Shown here: one piece after another, positions 7,757 through 16,169 of the stretch
Numbering within the stretch: the first letter of the stretch is position 1
Layout: each line of letters starts with the position of its first letter
Assembly (NCBI GenBank): GCA_964556425.1
Contig: CAZKWC010000032.1
Coordinates: 1 to 32,754, forward strand
DNA length: 32,754 nucleotides
DNA from: JALQUL01 sp964556425
GTDB taxonomy: Bacteria > Pseudomonadota > Gammaproteobacteria > Burkholderiales > Burkholderiaceae_C
Direction of reading: 5' to 3'
Made by a program: the position numbers and the translations under genes
Notes under the pieces: generated by a model
Told to the model about the DNA's origin: nothing
Databases searched by the model: none
Seen by the model: the letters and a program-made list of their open reading frames with translations, nothing else

Positions 7757-8449
7757 ATGCAGGCTCAGAAAGCACTTTTTGTTAGTTTTGAAGGTATTGA
7801 TGGGGCTGGTAAGTCAACCCATATCAATAGTCTTAAAAATGCTTTTGAAGCACAAGGACAAAGCGTTGTTTTAACCCGTGAGCCAGGCGGCACATTATTA
7901 GCAGAACAATTAAGACATTTAATATTAAACCAAGCAATGGATCCTTTAGTGGAGTCTTTATTGGTTTTTGCAGCCCGTCGCGACCATCTTAATAATGTGA
8001 TTGTGCCAGCATTAATGGCAGGTCATGTAGTGCTTTGTGATCGATTTACTGATGCTACATTTGCTTATCAAGGTGCAGGACGTGGTTTTGATTTGAGCCA
8101 ATTAAATCAGCTTGAAAACTGGGTTCAATCGGTTCATTCTTGGCCCGATTTAGTCGCTAAAAATTCAATCAGTTCGGATTTGGCTTTAACGACAATTTTA
8201 CAACCTGACATTACAATTTGGTTTGATTTGCCACCTGAAGAAGCCGCTAAACGACTAGCGGCTGCTCGTGTACCTGACCGATTTGAGTCTCAACCACAGG
8301 CTTTTTTTGAGGCGGTAGCGCAGGGCTATTTCAATCGCTTTGAAGCGGATCCAAAGCGTTTTATTCGTATTAATGCCCTACAAACCATAGAGCAAGTAGG
8401 AGCTGATTTATTTGCAGCGCTTCAATTGCGTTCCATTTTAAAATCGTAA
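7757..8449 (+). CDS. tmk: Thymidylate kinase (dTMP kinase)
   Basis: 230 residues. Phosphorylates dTMP to dTDP with ATP in the cytoplasm. P-loop EGIDGAGKST (12-21), TREPGGT (40-46), the DRF substrate motif (95-97) with TDATFAYQGAGRG, and the Arg-containing lid AARVPDRFESQ are all present. The protein is about 15-20 residues longer than usual because of an insertion around HSWPDLVAKNSISSDLALT between the DRF motif and the QPDITIWFDLP strand. The insertion keeps the frame and lies in a surface-loop position. The start is ATG 7757, preceded by GGATGA at good spacing. It leads directly into holB 17 bases later. Confidence 0.96.
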   Translation: MQAQKALFVSFEGIDGAGKSTHINSLKNAFEAQGQSVVLTREPGGTLLAEQLRHLILNQAMDPLVESLLVFAARRDHLNNVIVPALMAGHVVLCDRFTDATFAYQGAGRGFDLSQLNQLENWVQSVHSWPDLVAKNSISSDLALTTILQPDITIWFDLPPEEAAKRLAAARVPDRFESQPQAFFEAVAQGYFNRFEADPKRFIRINALQTIEQVGADLFAALQLRSILKS

Positions 8450-8466
8450 TTTTTAAAGAGTACAAA

Positions 8467-9462
8467 ATGGCACCATGGCTACAAAGGCAACTTTATCATC
8501 TAATGCAACAATCGGGTCATGCATGGCTGTTGCAAGGTCCCTCTGGGCTGGGTCAGTTTGAGTTAGCTTATGCCTTGGCGAAAACATGGTTATGCGAAGC
8601 ACCTAATACCGATGGTGCCTGTGGAATTTGCAAAAGCTGCCATAGTCTTGAGGTTCACACTCATGCAGATTTTATGGCGCTTATACCAGAGGCTATCGCT
8701 CTTGAACGTAGTTGGCCATTAAGTGAAACGATACAAAAAGAACTAAACGACAAAAAGCGTAAACCTAGTAAAGATATTCGGGTGGAGTCTGCTCGTGAGA
8801 TGGTGCAATTTAGCCAGCGCACTGCAGCTGGTTCTAGGGGTAAAGTGGTGTTGGTTTTTCCTGCCGAACGCATGAATACCATTACAGCTAATGCCCTGCT
8901 TAAAACCCTTGAAGAACCGCCAGCAGGTTTTCGATTTGTGTTGGCTACGGGTGCTGGTGATGATTTATTACCCACTATTAAAAGTCGGTGTTTAAGTCAC
9001 AGATTAGAAGTCCCAAATCAAGAAGAGTCCTTGGCTTGGCTACAAACGCAAGGTCTTAATATTACCGATGCAAGAGTATTATTAAAGGCTAGTGGGTCTA
9101 GACCCTTTGATGCATTGGAGTTGATTAATAGAGGAATGAGTGCACAAACATGGAGTCATTTTCCAGAAGCTGTTTTAGCTGGGGAAATGAGTTTTTTTAA
9201 AGGTTTTACTGGCCCAGATTTAATAGATGCTTTGCAACGCTTGTGTCACGATTTAATGAGCTTAGCGGTAGGGGCAGAGCCACGTTATTTTTTAGCGAGC
9301 CACCTGCAAGCTTTTCAGCAAGGTTTAAAACTCAACCGACTATCCGCTTGGTCTAAACAGTTAATTGATGCAGCAAAAACGGCAGAGCATCCGTTTAAAT
9401 TAGATTTAATGCAAGAGGCCTATATTAGTCAAGCACAAAAATTTATTCAGATTTCAAAATAA
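8467..9462 (+). CDS. holB: DNA polymerase III delta' subunit
   Basis: 331 residues. Rigid stator subunit of the clamp-loader complex. The nucleotide-binding loop reads GPSGLGQFE, without the usual GKT, as expected for the non-ATPase delta' subunit. The zinc ribbon has four Cys (C43, C52, C55, C58). VVLVFPAERMNTITANALLKTLEEPP and the conserved SRC motif (IKSRCLSHRLEV, the arginine-finger region) are present. A charged insertion, KELNDKKRKPSKDIRVE, follows the zinc module and is typical of betaproteobacterial delta'. The start ATG 8467 follows AAAGAG. Being directly after tmk is a frequent arrangement. Confidence 0.93.
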   Translation: MAPWLQRQLYHLMQQSGHAWLLQGPSGLGQFELAYALAKTWLCEAPNTDGACGICKSCHSLEVHTHADFMALIPEAIALERSWPLSETIQKELNDKKRKPSKDIRVESAREMVQFSQRTAAGSRGKVVLVFPAERMNTITANALLKTLEEPPAGFRFVLATGAGDDLLPTIKSRCLSHRLEVPNQEESLAWLQTQGLNITDARVLLKASGSRPFDALELINRGMSAQTWSHFPEAVLAGEMSFFKGFTGPDLIDALQRLCHDLMSLAVGAEPRYFLASHLQAFQQGLKLNRLSAWSKQLIDAAKTAEHPFKLDLMQEAYISQAQKFIQISK

Positions 9463-9658
9463 ATTTTTTAATTTTAAAAGTTCAATTGAATCGCTTAGCC
9501 GATGCAAAATCATCTTTCTGTTTTACTTTTTTAAAGTATTTGTAGGGTGATTGGTGTTTGAAGTTTTACCAATGAATTCAGATGATTGAATGCATTGGCA
9601 AGTTGTGGCAAAACTCTCAACCATATTCATTTGACTAGATGATTTAGCTATTTTTATG

Positions 9659-9688
9659 TTTTTTCACCCATGGTCATGGGTGAAAAAA
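9659..9688. repeat. Perfect 14-bp inverted repeat with reversed T/A polarity
   Basis: TTTTTTCACCCATG (9659-9672) and CATGGGTGAAAAAA (9675-9688) are separated by two bases. The T run is on the 5' arm and the A run on the 3' arm, so read from either strand the hairpin is not followed by a T tract. It therefore does not fit a standard intrinsic terminator. Confidence 0.8.
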
Positions 9689-9788
9689 GCGTTCTAACAG
9701 GCGATTCTAATTTGCACAATGCCTGCGTACTCCCAAGGTCTACTGAGCCTGCTTAAGTGATACCAGTCTACCACTGACTAGCCATTAA

Positions 9789-9830
9789 ATTTTATAGTTT
9801 TTATTGCCTAAAAACACCAAACTATAAAAT
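9789..9830. repeat. Nested inverted repeats
   Basis: ATTTTATAGTTT (9789-9800) pairs perfectly with AAACTATAAAAT (9819-9830). Overlapping it, GTTTTTA (9797-9803) pairs with TAAAAAC (9809-9815). The two stems share bases 9797-9800, so they compete as RNA. Confidence 0.7.
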
Positions 9831-10178
9831 ATATGAAGTATAAATTATTACGATTTGAAAACTTTTGAAACTAGATTTAAAGATTAATTTTCAACATATT
9901 AAGTACCATTGGTTTTAATTAATTTAAACATTGATTGTTTGATATTTTTGAATAAAACCATTATCAGTGGTTGAATGAAGCTTAAATCAACTCAATCTTG
10001 AATAGCCTGTGCATAATGCTCTTTATGATGGATGGCAGGTGACTTAAGCACTACGCAGTAAAACTTTTAATCGCATCCATGAAACTGGGTTAGATGATTT
10101 ACATCCTTATCTTTTCCACTTTTAATAATGGAGTTCATATTAATTGTTTGTATTTATAACTTGATGTATGAATATTAG

Positions 10179-10196
10179 GATCCCAAAATAGGGATC
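10179..10196 (+). repeat. GATCCC/GGGATC hairpin 70 bases before the first caspase gene
   Basis: A perfect 6-bp GC-containing stem with loop AAAATA, followed by TGATTTTATTTC. It could be a weak terminator or a leader hairpin. Confidence 0.4.
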
Positions 10197-10265
10197 TGAT
10201 TTTATTTCACTTCAAACCAAAGTCACATTTTTTCAAATAGGCTGAGGTTTCTTTAATGCTCAAAA

Positions 10266-12002
10266 ATGAGGTGCATTTTGATTAAAAAAGAATATTTTTT
10301 AAAAATGTTGTTTGGCGTATTGACGGCATTTGTGGGCGCACCAATATTTGCCGCTAATCACGCCTTAGTGATGTGGATAGGGGCATACCCCGATGATGCA
10401 AAATTGCCTGGTATTCATTTAGATGCAGCAATGGCTAAAAAGTTGGCCAAAGCCATGGGTGTTCCTAACCAAAATATCACAGAGTTTAGTAATGCAAGTT
10501 TAACTGCAAATGGTTTTGCAAATGCGCTCAATAATTTTCAGCAAAAAGTCAAAGTAGGTGATCAAGTTTTTATTTATTATTCAGGTCACGGTGCTCAAAT
10601 GAATAGTAGTTCTGGGGCTAAGTGTTCTGAGGGTATGGTTGGAATTGATTTAACGCCCTTTCCAGATGTAAAAATTGAGCAATATTTAAAGTTAATTGGC
10701 AACAAAGCTAAACAGGTAGTGATGTTTAATGATTCTTGTTTTTCGGGTGGACAAGTTTCTAAATCATTAGATGATGATAGCTCTAATTCTGACTTTGAAA
10801 TAAAGCCAAAATTATTAAAATCGGAATGGCTCATTGAAGATAAAGCCAATCCTTCAAGCTATCAATGTGGTGACTCCATAAATGCAAGAGTAAGTAAGGC
10901 TCTTGATTCAGCTAGTCAAACTTATGGGTCAAATTTTTTATATATTGCCGCCTCTTCTGAAAAAGAGGTGAGCTTTGCTACCAGCCTAGGAAGTGCGGCT
11001 ACTTTGGCTTGGTCAGCTTGTTTAAATCCTAAAAGTGATACCGATAGAAGCGGTCAAATTTCAGGACAAGAGCTACAGGTCTGTGCGCAGGATTTTTTAA
11101 ATGGAAAAAATCCACATGGTAAAAAATTTAACCAACATATTAATTTATTAGGTAACGCTCAATTACCCTTGGTGTTTACTTCTGAATCGGTCAATTCTAC
11201 GCAGGAAAATAATATCAGCAACAATACTGTTGCTAGCTCTAATAGACCAAATATTAACACAGCCCCCTCTAGAGCCAATACCAGTAGTTCAGCACAAGCA
11301 ACAATTGCCAATAGCAGCAATTCAATTAATCAAGTTGCTATTCCAACGACTCCGAATGTTCCAAGAAATAATGCCACTTTAGTTGCTAATAATGCCGGCA
11401 ACGTTGCACTCCAAAATCGTATTAGCACACAAACCACGCAAACCACGCAAAGTTCAAACCAAGTAATCAGGCCAAACAATGCGACTCCACTTGTTTTATC
11501 AAATGGCACAGGAACCAATATAGCTGCTAACGGCCAAACTACGCTTGCGCCTGCTACTTTTGCAGATTTGCATGCCATGAGTAATTCAAAAATTAAAGTC
11601 CAATTAGCAGTGCTTAAAAATCGCTTAAAAATTGGCCAAGATTATTTAGAGATGAAACTACAACATGAACGGGAGGCGTATCTCTATATATTTTATTCAT
11701 CGTCTAGTAACACAAGTATTGATGTTTTATTTCCTAATCCTAGGTCGCCTAATAATAAATTAAAGGCCGGCAGTTACCTTTTCCCAAGTCCTGATTGGGC
11801 TTTGCGATCAGTTGGGCCAGCAGGTGATGGTGCCCTTATTGCTGTGAGTTCGTCAACACCACTTGATTTTTCATTGAGTAAAGGTAGTGACACTTTTGAA
11901 ACCACAGCAGTAGGTGTGAAGCAATTTTTTGAATTAATTAGTGCAAAACCTGACGCTGTAATTGGGGCGAGTTCGGTGGTGAAAGTAACGGAGTATGAAT
12001 AG
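10266..12002 (+). CDS. Exported caspase-like peptidase (orthocaspase, C14 family) with DUF4384-like C-terminal domain
   Basis: 578 residues. A signal peptide (cleavage near GAPIFA-AN, residue 29/30) sends it to the periplasm. The caspase p20-like domain carries the catalytic dyad in FIYYSGHGAQ (H108) and VVMFNDSCFSGG (C158). DTDRSGQISGQE (258-269) fits an EF-hand calcium loop at positions 1, 3, 5, 6, 8 and 12. A low-complexity Asn/Ser/Thr linker spans about 305-430. The last 140 residues (LKIGQDYLEMKL…YLYIFYSSSS…VLFPNP…AGSYLFPSP) resemble DUF4384, common in secreted caspase-family proteins. The start is uncertain: ATG 10266 gives a long basic n-region; TTG 10278, just after GAGGTG, and ATG 10305 are alternatives. 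Substrate specificity cannot be read directly; bacterial orthocaspases usually cleave after Arg or Lys. First gene of a five-gene same-strand island. Confidence 0.88.
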   Translation: MRCILIKKEYFLKMLFGVLTAFVGAPIFAANHALVMWIGAYPDDAKLPGIHLDAAMAKKLAKAMGVPNQNITEFSNASLTANGFANALNNFQQKVKVGDQVFIYYSGHGAQMNSSSGAKCSEGMVGIDLTPFPDVKIEQYLKLIGNKAKQVVMFNDSCFSGGQVSKSLDDDSSNSDFEIKPKLLKSEWLIEDKANPSSYQCGDSINARVSKALDSASQTYGSNFLYIAASSEKEVSFATSLGSAATLAWSACLNPKSDTDRSGQISGQELQVCAQDFLNGKNPHGKKFNQHINLLGNAQLPLVFTSESVNSTQENNISNNTVASSNRPNINTAPSRANTSSSAQATIANSSNSINQVAIPTTPNVPRNNATLVANNAGNVALQNRISTQTTQTTQSSNQVIRPNNATPLVLSNGTGTNIAANGQTTLAPATFADLHAMSNSKIKVQLAVLKNRLKIGQDYLEMKLQHEREAYLYIFYSSSSNTSIDVLFPNPRSPNNKLKAGSYLFPSPDWALRSVGPAGDGALIAVSSSTPLDFSLSKGSDTFETTAVGVKQFFELISAKPDAVIGASSVVKVTEYE

Positions 12003-12029
12003 CCAGTATAAGCATACGGTTGGCTTTTT
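12001..12029 (+). terminator. Possible weak terminator or attenuator between caspase gene 1 and the serpin gene
   Basis: AGCCA-GTAT-AAGC-ATAC-GGT-TGGCT forms a two-part stem starting inside the TAG stop and is followed by TTTT (12026-12029). Partial termination here could lower serpin expression relative to the first caspase. Confidence 0.35.
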
Positions 12030-12071
12030 GTGGTCACTTTTATAAGTGAAATTAATTGTCTTTTTTCAAAA

Positions 12072-13610
12072 ATGGTTTTAAAAATGAAAATACTAGTGCA
12101 ACCATTTCTTATTACTCAATTAAAAATTGAGTTTTTCCATGTAATTAGGCCAGCTTTGGGCAGTTTTGCCAAGAGGATTCTATTTTTTATCGGCTTGAGT
12201 TTAGTGCTGCTTAGCCCCAATCATGCCTTGGCTTCTTTAACTCTTTCCACTTCACTAGGTCAAAACTTCAATCCAAATCCAAATTTTTTGCCCGAGAATA
12301 AGCTCGCCAAAATAAAAGATTATGCTCACAAAATTAGCCTGTATAGTGCTAATGTTACTGCTGTACTAGTACCACAAGGCAATGCAACAGAATTAGCTGA
12401 AGCAAGTTTAAATAATAAAGAGTCAGCTTTACCAAACCATATAAAAAAATCAAGTCTGCAGACCTCTCAGCAATTGTCTCCAATTATTGTAGAACCACAT
12501 GCTTTTGCCAATAGTAGTGCGCAATTAGGACTTCAATTTTTAAATCCAACATTGGGCAATCAGTCTATTAGTCCTTTGGGTTTGAGTTCAATCATGGCGA
12601 TGTTAGCTACCGCTAGCACTGGTCCGTCTTCAGTACAAGTTTATGATTTATTTGGCCCTACAGAATCTGCAAATACCATACTTCAAAAACAGCTTTCGCA
12701 GTATTTACAGACTAGTAAAAAAAATGTTTTACCAAAGGGTAATGAGTTTTTTGTACAGAATAAAATAATCATTAATCAAGCGATTGTGGAGCAGCTAAGT
12801 TCCGAGTATCAGCAACAAGTGCAAGATAATTTCTTAGCTACGAAAGTAGTTTTTGATGCTGCCGTCAATAATCCTGAAAAAAATATTAATCAACAAATTG
12901 CAAAAGAAACACAAGGAAAAATCCAAGATTTGCTGCCTAAAAACTCTATTTCTGCGAGTACACAAGTATTACTAAGCAATACCATTGAGTTTAAAGGTTT
13001 ATGGGAAAAAGCATTCGATGTCCAAAATACAAAAATGCAAAACTTTTTTTCGCAAGACGGAAAAAGCATTGGCTTGGTTAAAACCATGACACAAGAACTT
13101 GATTTGTTTCAGGCCTCCATCAATGGGTTTACTGCCTATGATATACCCTATCAAGGAGGGCAGTTTTCTCTACGAATTATTCCACTTCCTGAAGGAAGAA
13201 AAATGGTAGATTTAACTCAATCATTAAGTAAGCATGATTGGTCTGACTGGTCTTTGCAAATGAGGGCGCAGCATTGTATTTTAAGTCTGCCAAAATTTAA
13301 AATAGCAGCTGAGTCGGTATCCGTTGCTGAAAAAATGCAACACTTAGGTGTTAAAGAGATTTTCTCTACCCATGCCGATTTTACCCCCATGTTGGGACAA
13401 GCCGGAAAAAGTCATCATTTGGATAATGTTTTTCATGCGGTTGCAATAGAGGTAGATGAAATGGGTACTGAATTAGTGTCCGCAACTGTTGCAACTGTGA
13501 AGTCAAAAAGTTTAAAGCAAACTTGTCTTATTAACCGACCTTTTTTATTTGCTGTCATTGATAAGCAATTTTCTACCCCTTTAGTTTTAGGAGTAATTCA
13601 TCAACCTTAA
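12072..13610 (+). CDS. Exported serpin (serine/cysteine protease inhibitor)
   Basis: 512 residues from ATG 12072. TTG 12156, giving a normal-sized signal peptide, and GTG 12030 are other possible starts; none has a clear Shine-Dalgarno. A hydrophobic export signal (LFFIGLSLVLLSPNHALA) is followed by a Ser/Asn-rich stretch and a full serpin fold: QSISPLGLSSIMAMLATAS, NINQQIAKETQGKIQDLLP, LLSNTIEFKGLWEKAFD, YDIPYQGGQFSLRIIPLP, LSLPKFKI, HAVAIEVDEMGTE, and NRPFLFAVID near the end. The reactive loop between GTE and NRPF has 20 residues, as in alpha-1-antitrypsin, which puts Lys479-Ser480 (bases 13506-13511) at P1-P1'. The hinge has the favourable P17 Glu, P15 Gly and P14 Thr, but P12-P11 are Leu-Val instead of Ala/Gly. 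It lies between caspase-like genes, so these are its likely targets (inference). Confidence 0.9.
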   Translation: MVLKMKILVQPFLITQLKIEFFHVIRPALGSFAKRILFFIGLSLVLLSPNHALASLTLSTSLGQNFNPNPNFLPENKLAKIKDYAHKISLYSANVTAVLVPQGNATELAEASLNNKESALPNHIKKSSLQTSQQLSPIIVEPHAFANSSAQLGLQFLNPTLGNQSISPLGLSSIMAMLATASTGPSSVQVYDLFGPTESANTILQKQLSQYLQTSKKNVLPKGNEFFVQNKIIINQAIVEQLSSEYQQQVQDNFLATKVVFDAAVNNPEKNINQQIAKETQGKIQDLLPKNSISASTQVLLSNTIEFKGLWEKAFDVQNTKMQNFFSQDGKSIGLVKTMTQELDLFQASINGFTAYDIPYQGGQFSLRIIPLPEGRKMVDLTQSLSKHDWSDWSLQMRAQHCILSLPKFKIAAESVSVAEKMQHLGVKEIFSTHADFTPMLGQAGKSHHLDNVFHAVAIEVDEMGTELVSATVATVKSKSLKQTCLINRPFLFAVIDKQFSTPLVLGVIHQP

Positions 13611-13693
13611 GTGCTTTCGTCTGAAAGTAAATATTGAGATGATTAATTAACTCGCTTTGAAAATCAAAACTAATTTGTAACATAGGTGAATTT

Positions 13694-14443
13694 ATGCTGA
13701 GAGTCAATCGATTTTGTTTAGTACTAGCTTTAATATTTGGTTCGAGTATCAGCTTTGTTCAAGCGCAAACGCCCATCACCAATACTGCAGTGATGGTCTC
13801 GCCAGGGACTTCAGTCGCCACTATCGCAGAGCTTTTTTATGCAGATACGGCTGCAATTCCTCTTCAGAAAGCCATGACCATCAGGGGCATAGCACCACAG
13901 CAACAAGATAATCGATGTGTAATGCAAGATGGAACAATACAAAGTCAAAATAGTCGAGCTAAACGCTTTGCTTTAGTAGCAGGTCAAAATACTACAGATA
14001 CAGTTAACTCGGTGCCCAATAATGTCGCTAATACTTCAACTCAAAACTCTAATCAAGGGGGGCAGGCCTCTACAGAACAAATTGTGCCGGTGGTCGATAG
14101 GCCAGTTTCTTCAGTTAATTTAGCACTTAATTTTGGCCTTGATTCTGATAAGTTGTCTGATAAAGACAAATTATTATTAAAAAATGTAGCCGATGCAATG
14201 AATGAAATTCAATTGAAACGGGTGTTATTTGCTGTGGTGGGACACACCGATAATTCTGGTGCAAGAAATTATAATTTGGAGTTGTCTTGCTCAAGAGCAT
14301 TTATTGTAAGCCAATATTTGGCTGCTTTAGGAGTAGATCCTAGCCGTATTACCGCTTATGGTTTTGGACCTGATCAACCGATAGAAAAATCAGCCGGTGT
14401 GAACCCTAAAAATAGACGAGTTGAAATTAGACGTGCCAATTAA
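13694..14443 (+). CDS. OmpA-family peptidoglycan-binding protein
   Basis: 249 residues with a signal peptide (cleavage near FVQA-QT, residue 24/25). About 105 residues of unrecognised sequence and an Asn/Thr/Ser/Gln-rich linker (100-130) precede a C-terminal OmpA-like domain (about 138-247). The peptidoglycan-binding residues are visible: Asp186 in HTDNSGARNYN and Arg201 fifteen residues on, plus NRRVEIR at the end. No beta-barrel is evident, so it should be a periplasmic protein tethered to the cell wall. The ATG at 13694 has AGGTGA six bases upstream, the best ribosome binding site in the island. Lying between serpin and caspase genes, it may anchor or position the module, but no direct contact is shown. 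Confidence 0.88.
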   Translation: MLRVNRFCLVLALIFGSSISFVQAQTPITNTAVMVSPGTSVATIAELFYADTAAIPLQKAMTIRGIAPQQQDNRCVMQDGTIQSQNSRAKRFALVAGQNTTDTVNSVPNNVANTSTQNSNQGGQASTEQIVPVVDRPVSSVNLALNFGLDSDKLSDKDKLLLKNVADAMNEIQLKRVLFAVVGHTDNSGARNYNLELSCSRAFIVSQYLAALGVDPSRITAYGFGPDQPIEKSAGVNPKNRRVEIRRAN

Positions 14444-14453
14444 GTCTTAATTG
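14437..14453 (+). repeat. 8-bp palindrome overlapping the ompA-like stop codon
   Basis: CAATTAAG-T-CTTAATTG is perfect, with the TAA stop in its left arm. Confidence 0.65.
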
Positions 14454-14486
14454 AAATTTAAATTCCACCTCCATTTAACTTATAAA

Positions 14487-16169
14487 ATGATATTTAATTT
14501 TTGGTACAGGCAAGGCCTCAGTATTATTTTTCTGGCAATTATTTTGTTAGTGAGTCCATCTGCTTGGGCAAAAAAATTAGCTTTATTAGTGGGTGTGTCT
14601 CAATATGCAAACGCTAACTATAATTTGTATGGTCCTGCCAATGACGTAAAAGCGTGGCAAGAATTATTAGAGAATAAATTTTCTTTAGCTCCGTCTGATA
14701 TTGTAGTTTTGCTTAATAACAAAGCCACTAAAGAAAATATTTTATTAGAACTAGATAGGCTTAAAACTAGAAGCCAAGAGGGCGATGAAATTATTATTTT
14801 CTTTTCTGGCCATGGCACTTCAGCCTTAGATAAAAGTCAACATATACCTTTGCCACAGGGTACAGGGGCCTTTATTACCCATGAAAAACAATTTTTAATT
14901 GGTCGTACTGATTTATTACCTAGATTATTAGCTTTGGATAAAAGCAGAAAAATTTGGCTTATTTCTGACTCTTGTTATTCACAAAATATTTCAAGAAGTA
15001 GTTCTAGAGAGCTTGGCTTTGATGCTAATAAACCAAAGGCTAAATTTATTGCGGTTCATTCATCTGAATTGTTAGAGCGATTAAGTGCTAAAGAAAAACA
15101 AGCTCTACAAAACCAAAGTTCTGAAATTCCGCCATACCCTTATCAAAATCTTGTGACTTTCGCTGCTGCGAGCGAGGGCGAGGTAGCGCTTGATTTGCAA
15201 GCTAGCGATACCTTTGACGGTAAGCCGCATGGGGCTCTTACCAATGCACTAATTCCTATTTTAACTGGAGATGAGTTTGCTGACTATGATAATAATCGGC
15301 AACTTGATGTCAATGAAATTAATTATGCAGTGACTCAAAAACTGCGTAGTATGTCCTTGGGACAAACACCTCAAATTTTACCCTCATCCATAGAAGATAA
15401 GACAGCTTTAAGGCGGTCGCTTTTTTTAGGTGGTGGACAAGCAACAGTCAAGCAAAATTTCACCCCTGTTTTACCTAACAAGTTAAAAGTCTTTACTGCA
15501 AAAGCGGTTCCAGTTGCTTTACAAGATCAATTACGAAAAAATAGTAATATTGAATTAACCGCTAGCGGTGCTCCTTTTGATATTGCCATCACTGCTAATG
15601 TAAATGCAAAATCATATGAGTTTTTTGATGCTAAAAACGAGTCGATTGGTCGATTCACTAACTTAGCTGAAGTTCAAGCCAAGCTACTACAAGAGCAAGT
15701 TAATTTAAGTCTAAAAAATAGCTTACAAAAAAAGCAAAATGGTGTGATGGAGCTTGAATTTTTTCCGAGTCGTTTTGGTAGTTTTTTTGAGATTGGTGAG
15801 AAACTAAAAATTTCAATGAAATCTCCAAAAAATGTTTATTTGTTATTGTTGGTAATTAACTCTAAGGCTGAAGTATCGGTAGTGTATCCTACGCAAACTC
15901 AAGAGTTTCAGTTAAAGCTGGCTAATAAAGTGCAATTTATGCCTGAGTCTGATTTTTTTACTACTACTGCTCCAAGTGGTGTTGACTATTTGCATGTAAT
16001 TGGTCTGCCAGAAATGCCTGCCACTTTGCAAGCGCTACTTAGTAAACCAATTGACAGCTTACACACCAGTCATACAAGAGTTCAAAATTTATTGAATTGG
16101 TTAGAGCAATCGCCCAAGTCTGTTTTATATAACTCAATAGAATTAGTAGTTCATGAAAAGAATAATTGA
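14487..16169 (+). CDS. Second exported caspase-like peptidase with DUF4384-like C-terminal domain
   Basis: 560 residues from ATG 14487, which gives a normal signal peptide (…AIILLVSPSAWA-KK, cleavage near 28/29). TTG 14451 would add 12 residues. The caspase domain begins immediately (KKLALLVGVSQYAN). Dyad: H109 in IIIFFSGHGTS and C163 in IWLISDSCYS. DYDNNRQLDVNE (266-277) fits an EF-hand loop except for Arg in place of the usual Gly at position 6, and lies at the same place in the fold as the loop in the first caspase. After a middle region of unknown fold, the C-terminal part (FFEIGEKLKISMKSPKNVYL…VVYPTQ…) looks like DUF4384. It is about as divergent from the first caspase as separate family members are, so this is not a recent duplication. 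A hairpin covers its stop. Confidence 0.87.
   Translation: MIFNFWYRQGLSIIFLAIILLVSPSAWAKKLALLVGVSQYANANYNLYGPANDVKAWQELLENKFSLAPSDIVVLLNNKATKENILLELDRLKTRSQEGDEIIIFFSGHGTSALDKSQHIPLPQGTGAFITHEKQFLIGRTDLLPRLLALDKSRKIWLISDSCYSQNISRSSSRELGFDANKPKAKFIAVHSSELLERLSAKEKQALQNQSSEIPPYPYQNLVTFAAASEGEVALDLQASDTFDGKPHGALTNALIPILTGDEFADYDNNRQLDVNEINYAVTQKLRSMSLGQTPQILPSSIEDKTALRRSLFLGGGQATVKQNFTPVLPNKLKVFTAKAVPVALQDQLRKNSNIELTASGAPFDIAITANVNAKSYEFFDAKNESIGRFTNLAEVQAKLLQEQVNLSLKNSLQKKQNGVMELEFFPSRFGSFFEIGEKLKISMKSPKNVYLLLLVINSKAEVSVVYPTQTQEFQLKLANKVQFMPESDFFTTTAPSGVDYLHVIGLPEMPATLQALLSKPIDSLHTSHTRVQNLLNWLEQSPKSVLYNSIELVVHEKNN

Larger units (their letters stand above)
9463..10265 (+). other. 803-base region without a gene before the caspase/serpin island
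   Basis: I see no coding frame of useful length or recognisable protein debris on either strand. It is AT-rich and contains three clear inverted repeats, at 9659-9688, 9789-9830 and 10179-10196. It should hold the promoter and leader of the caspase cluster, but no box is good enough to name. It could also mark one junction of an acquired segment. Confidence 0.55.

Noticed and set aside
8533..8560. Defective ATPase motif in holB
   Set aside because: The delta' subunit normally lacks a working P-loop, so GPSGLGQFE is expected and not a mutation.
9659..9688. Intrinsic terminator after holB
   Set aside because: The stem is perfect, but the T run precedes the stem and the A run follows it, on both strands, so there is no 3' U tract.
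10266..16169. Caspases 1 and 2 as a recent tandem duplication
   Set aside because: They share architecture, but their sequences differ greatly even around the catalytic Cys, and two unrelated genes lie between them.
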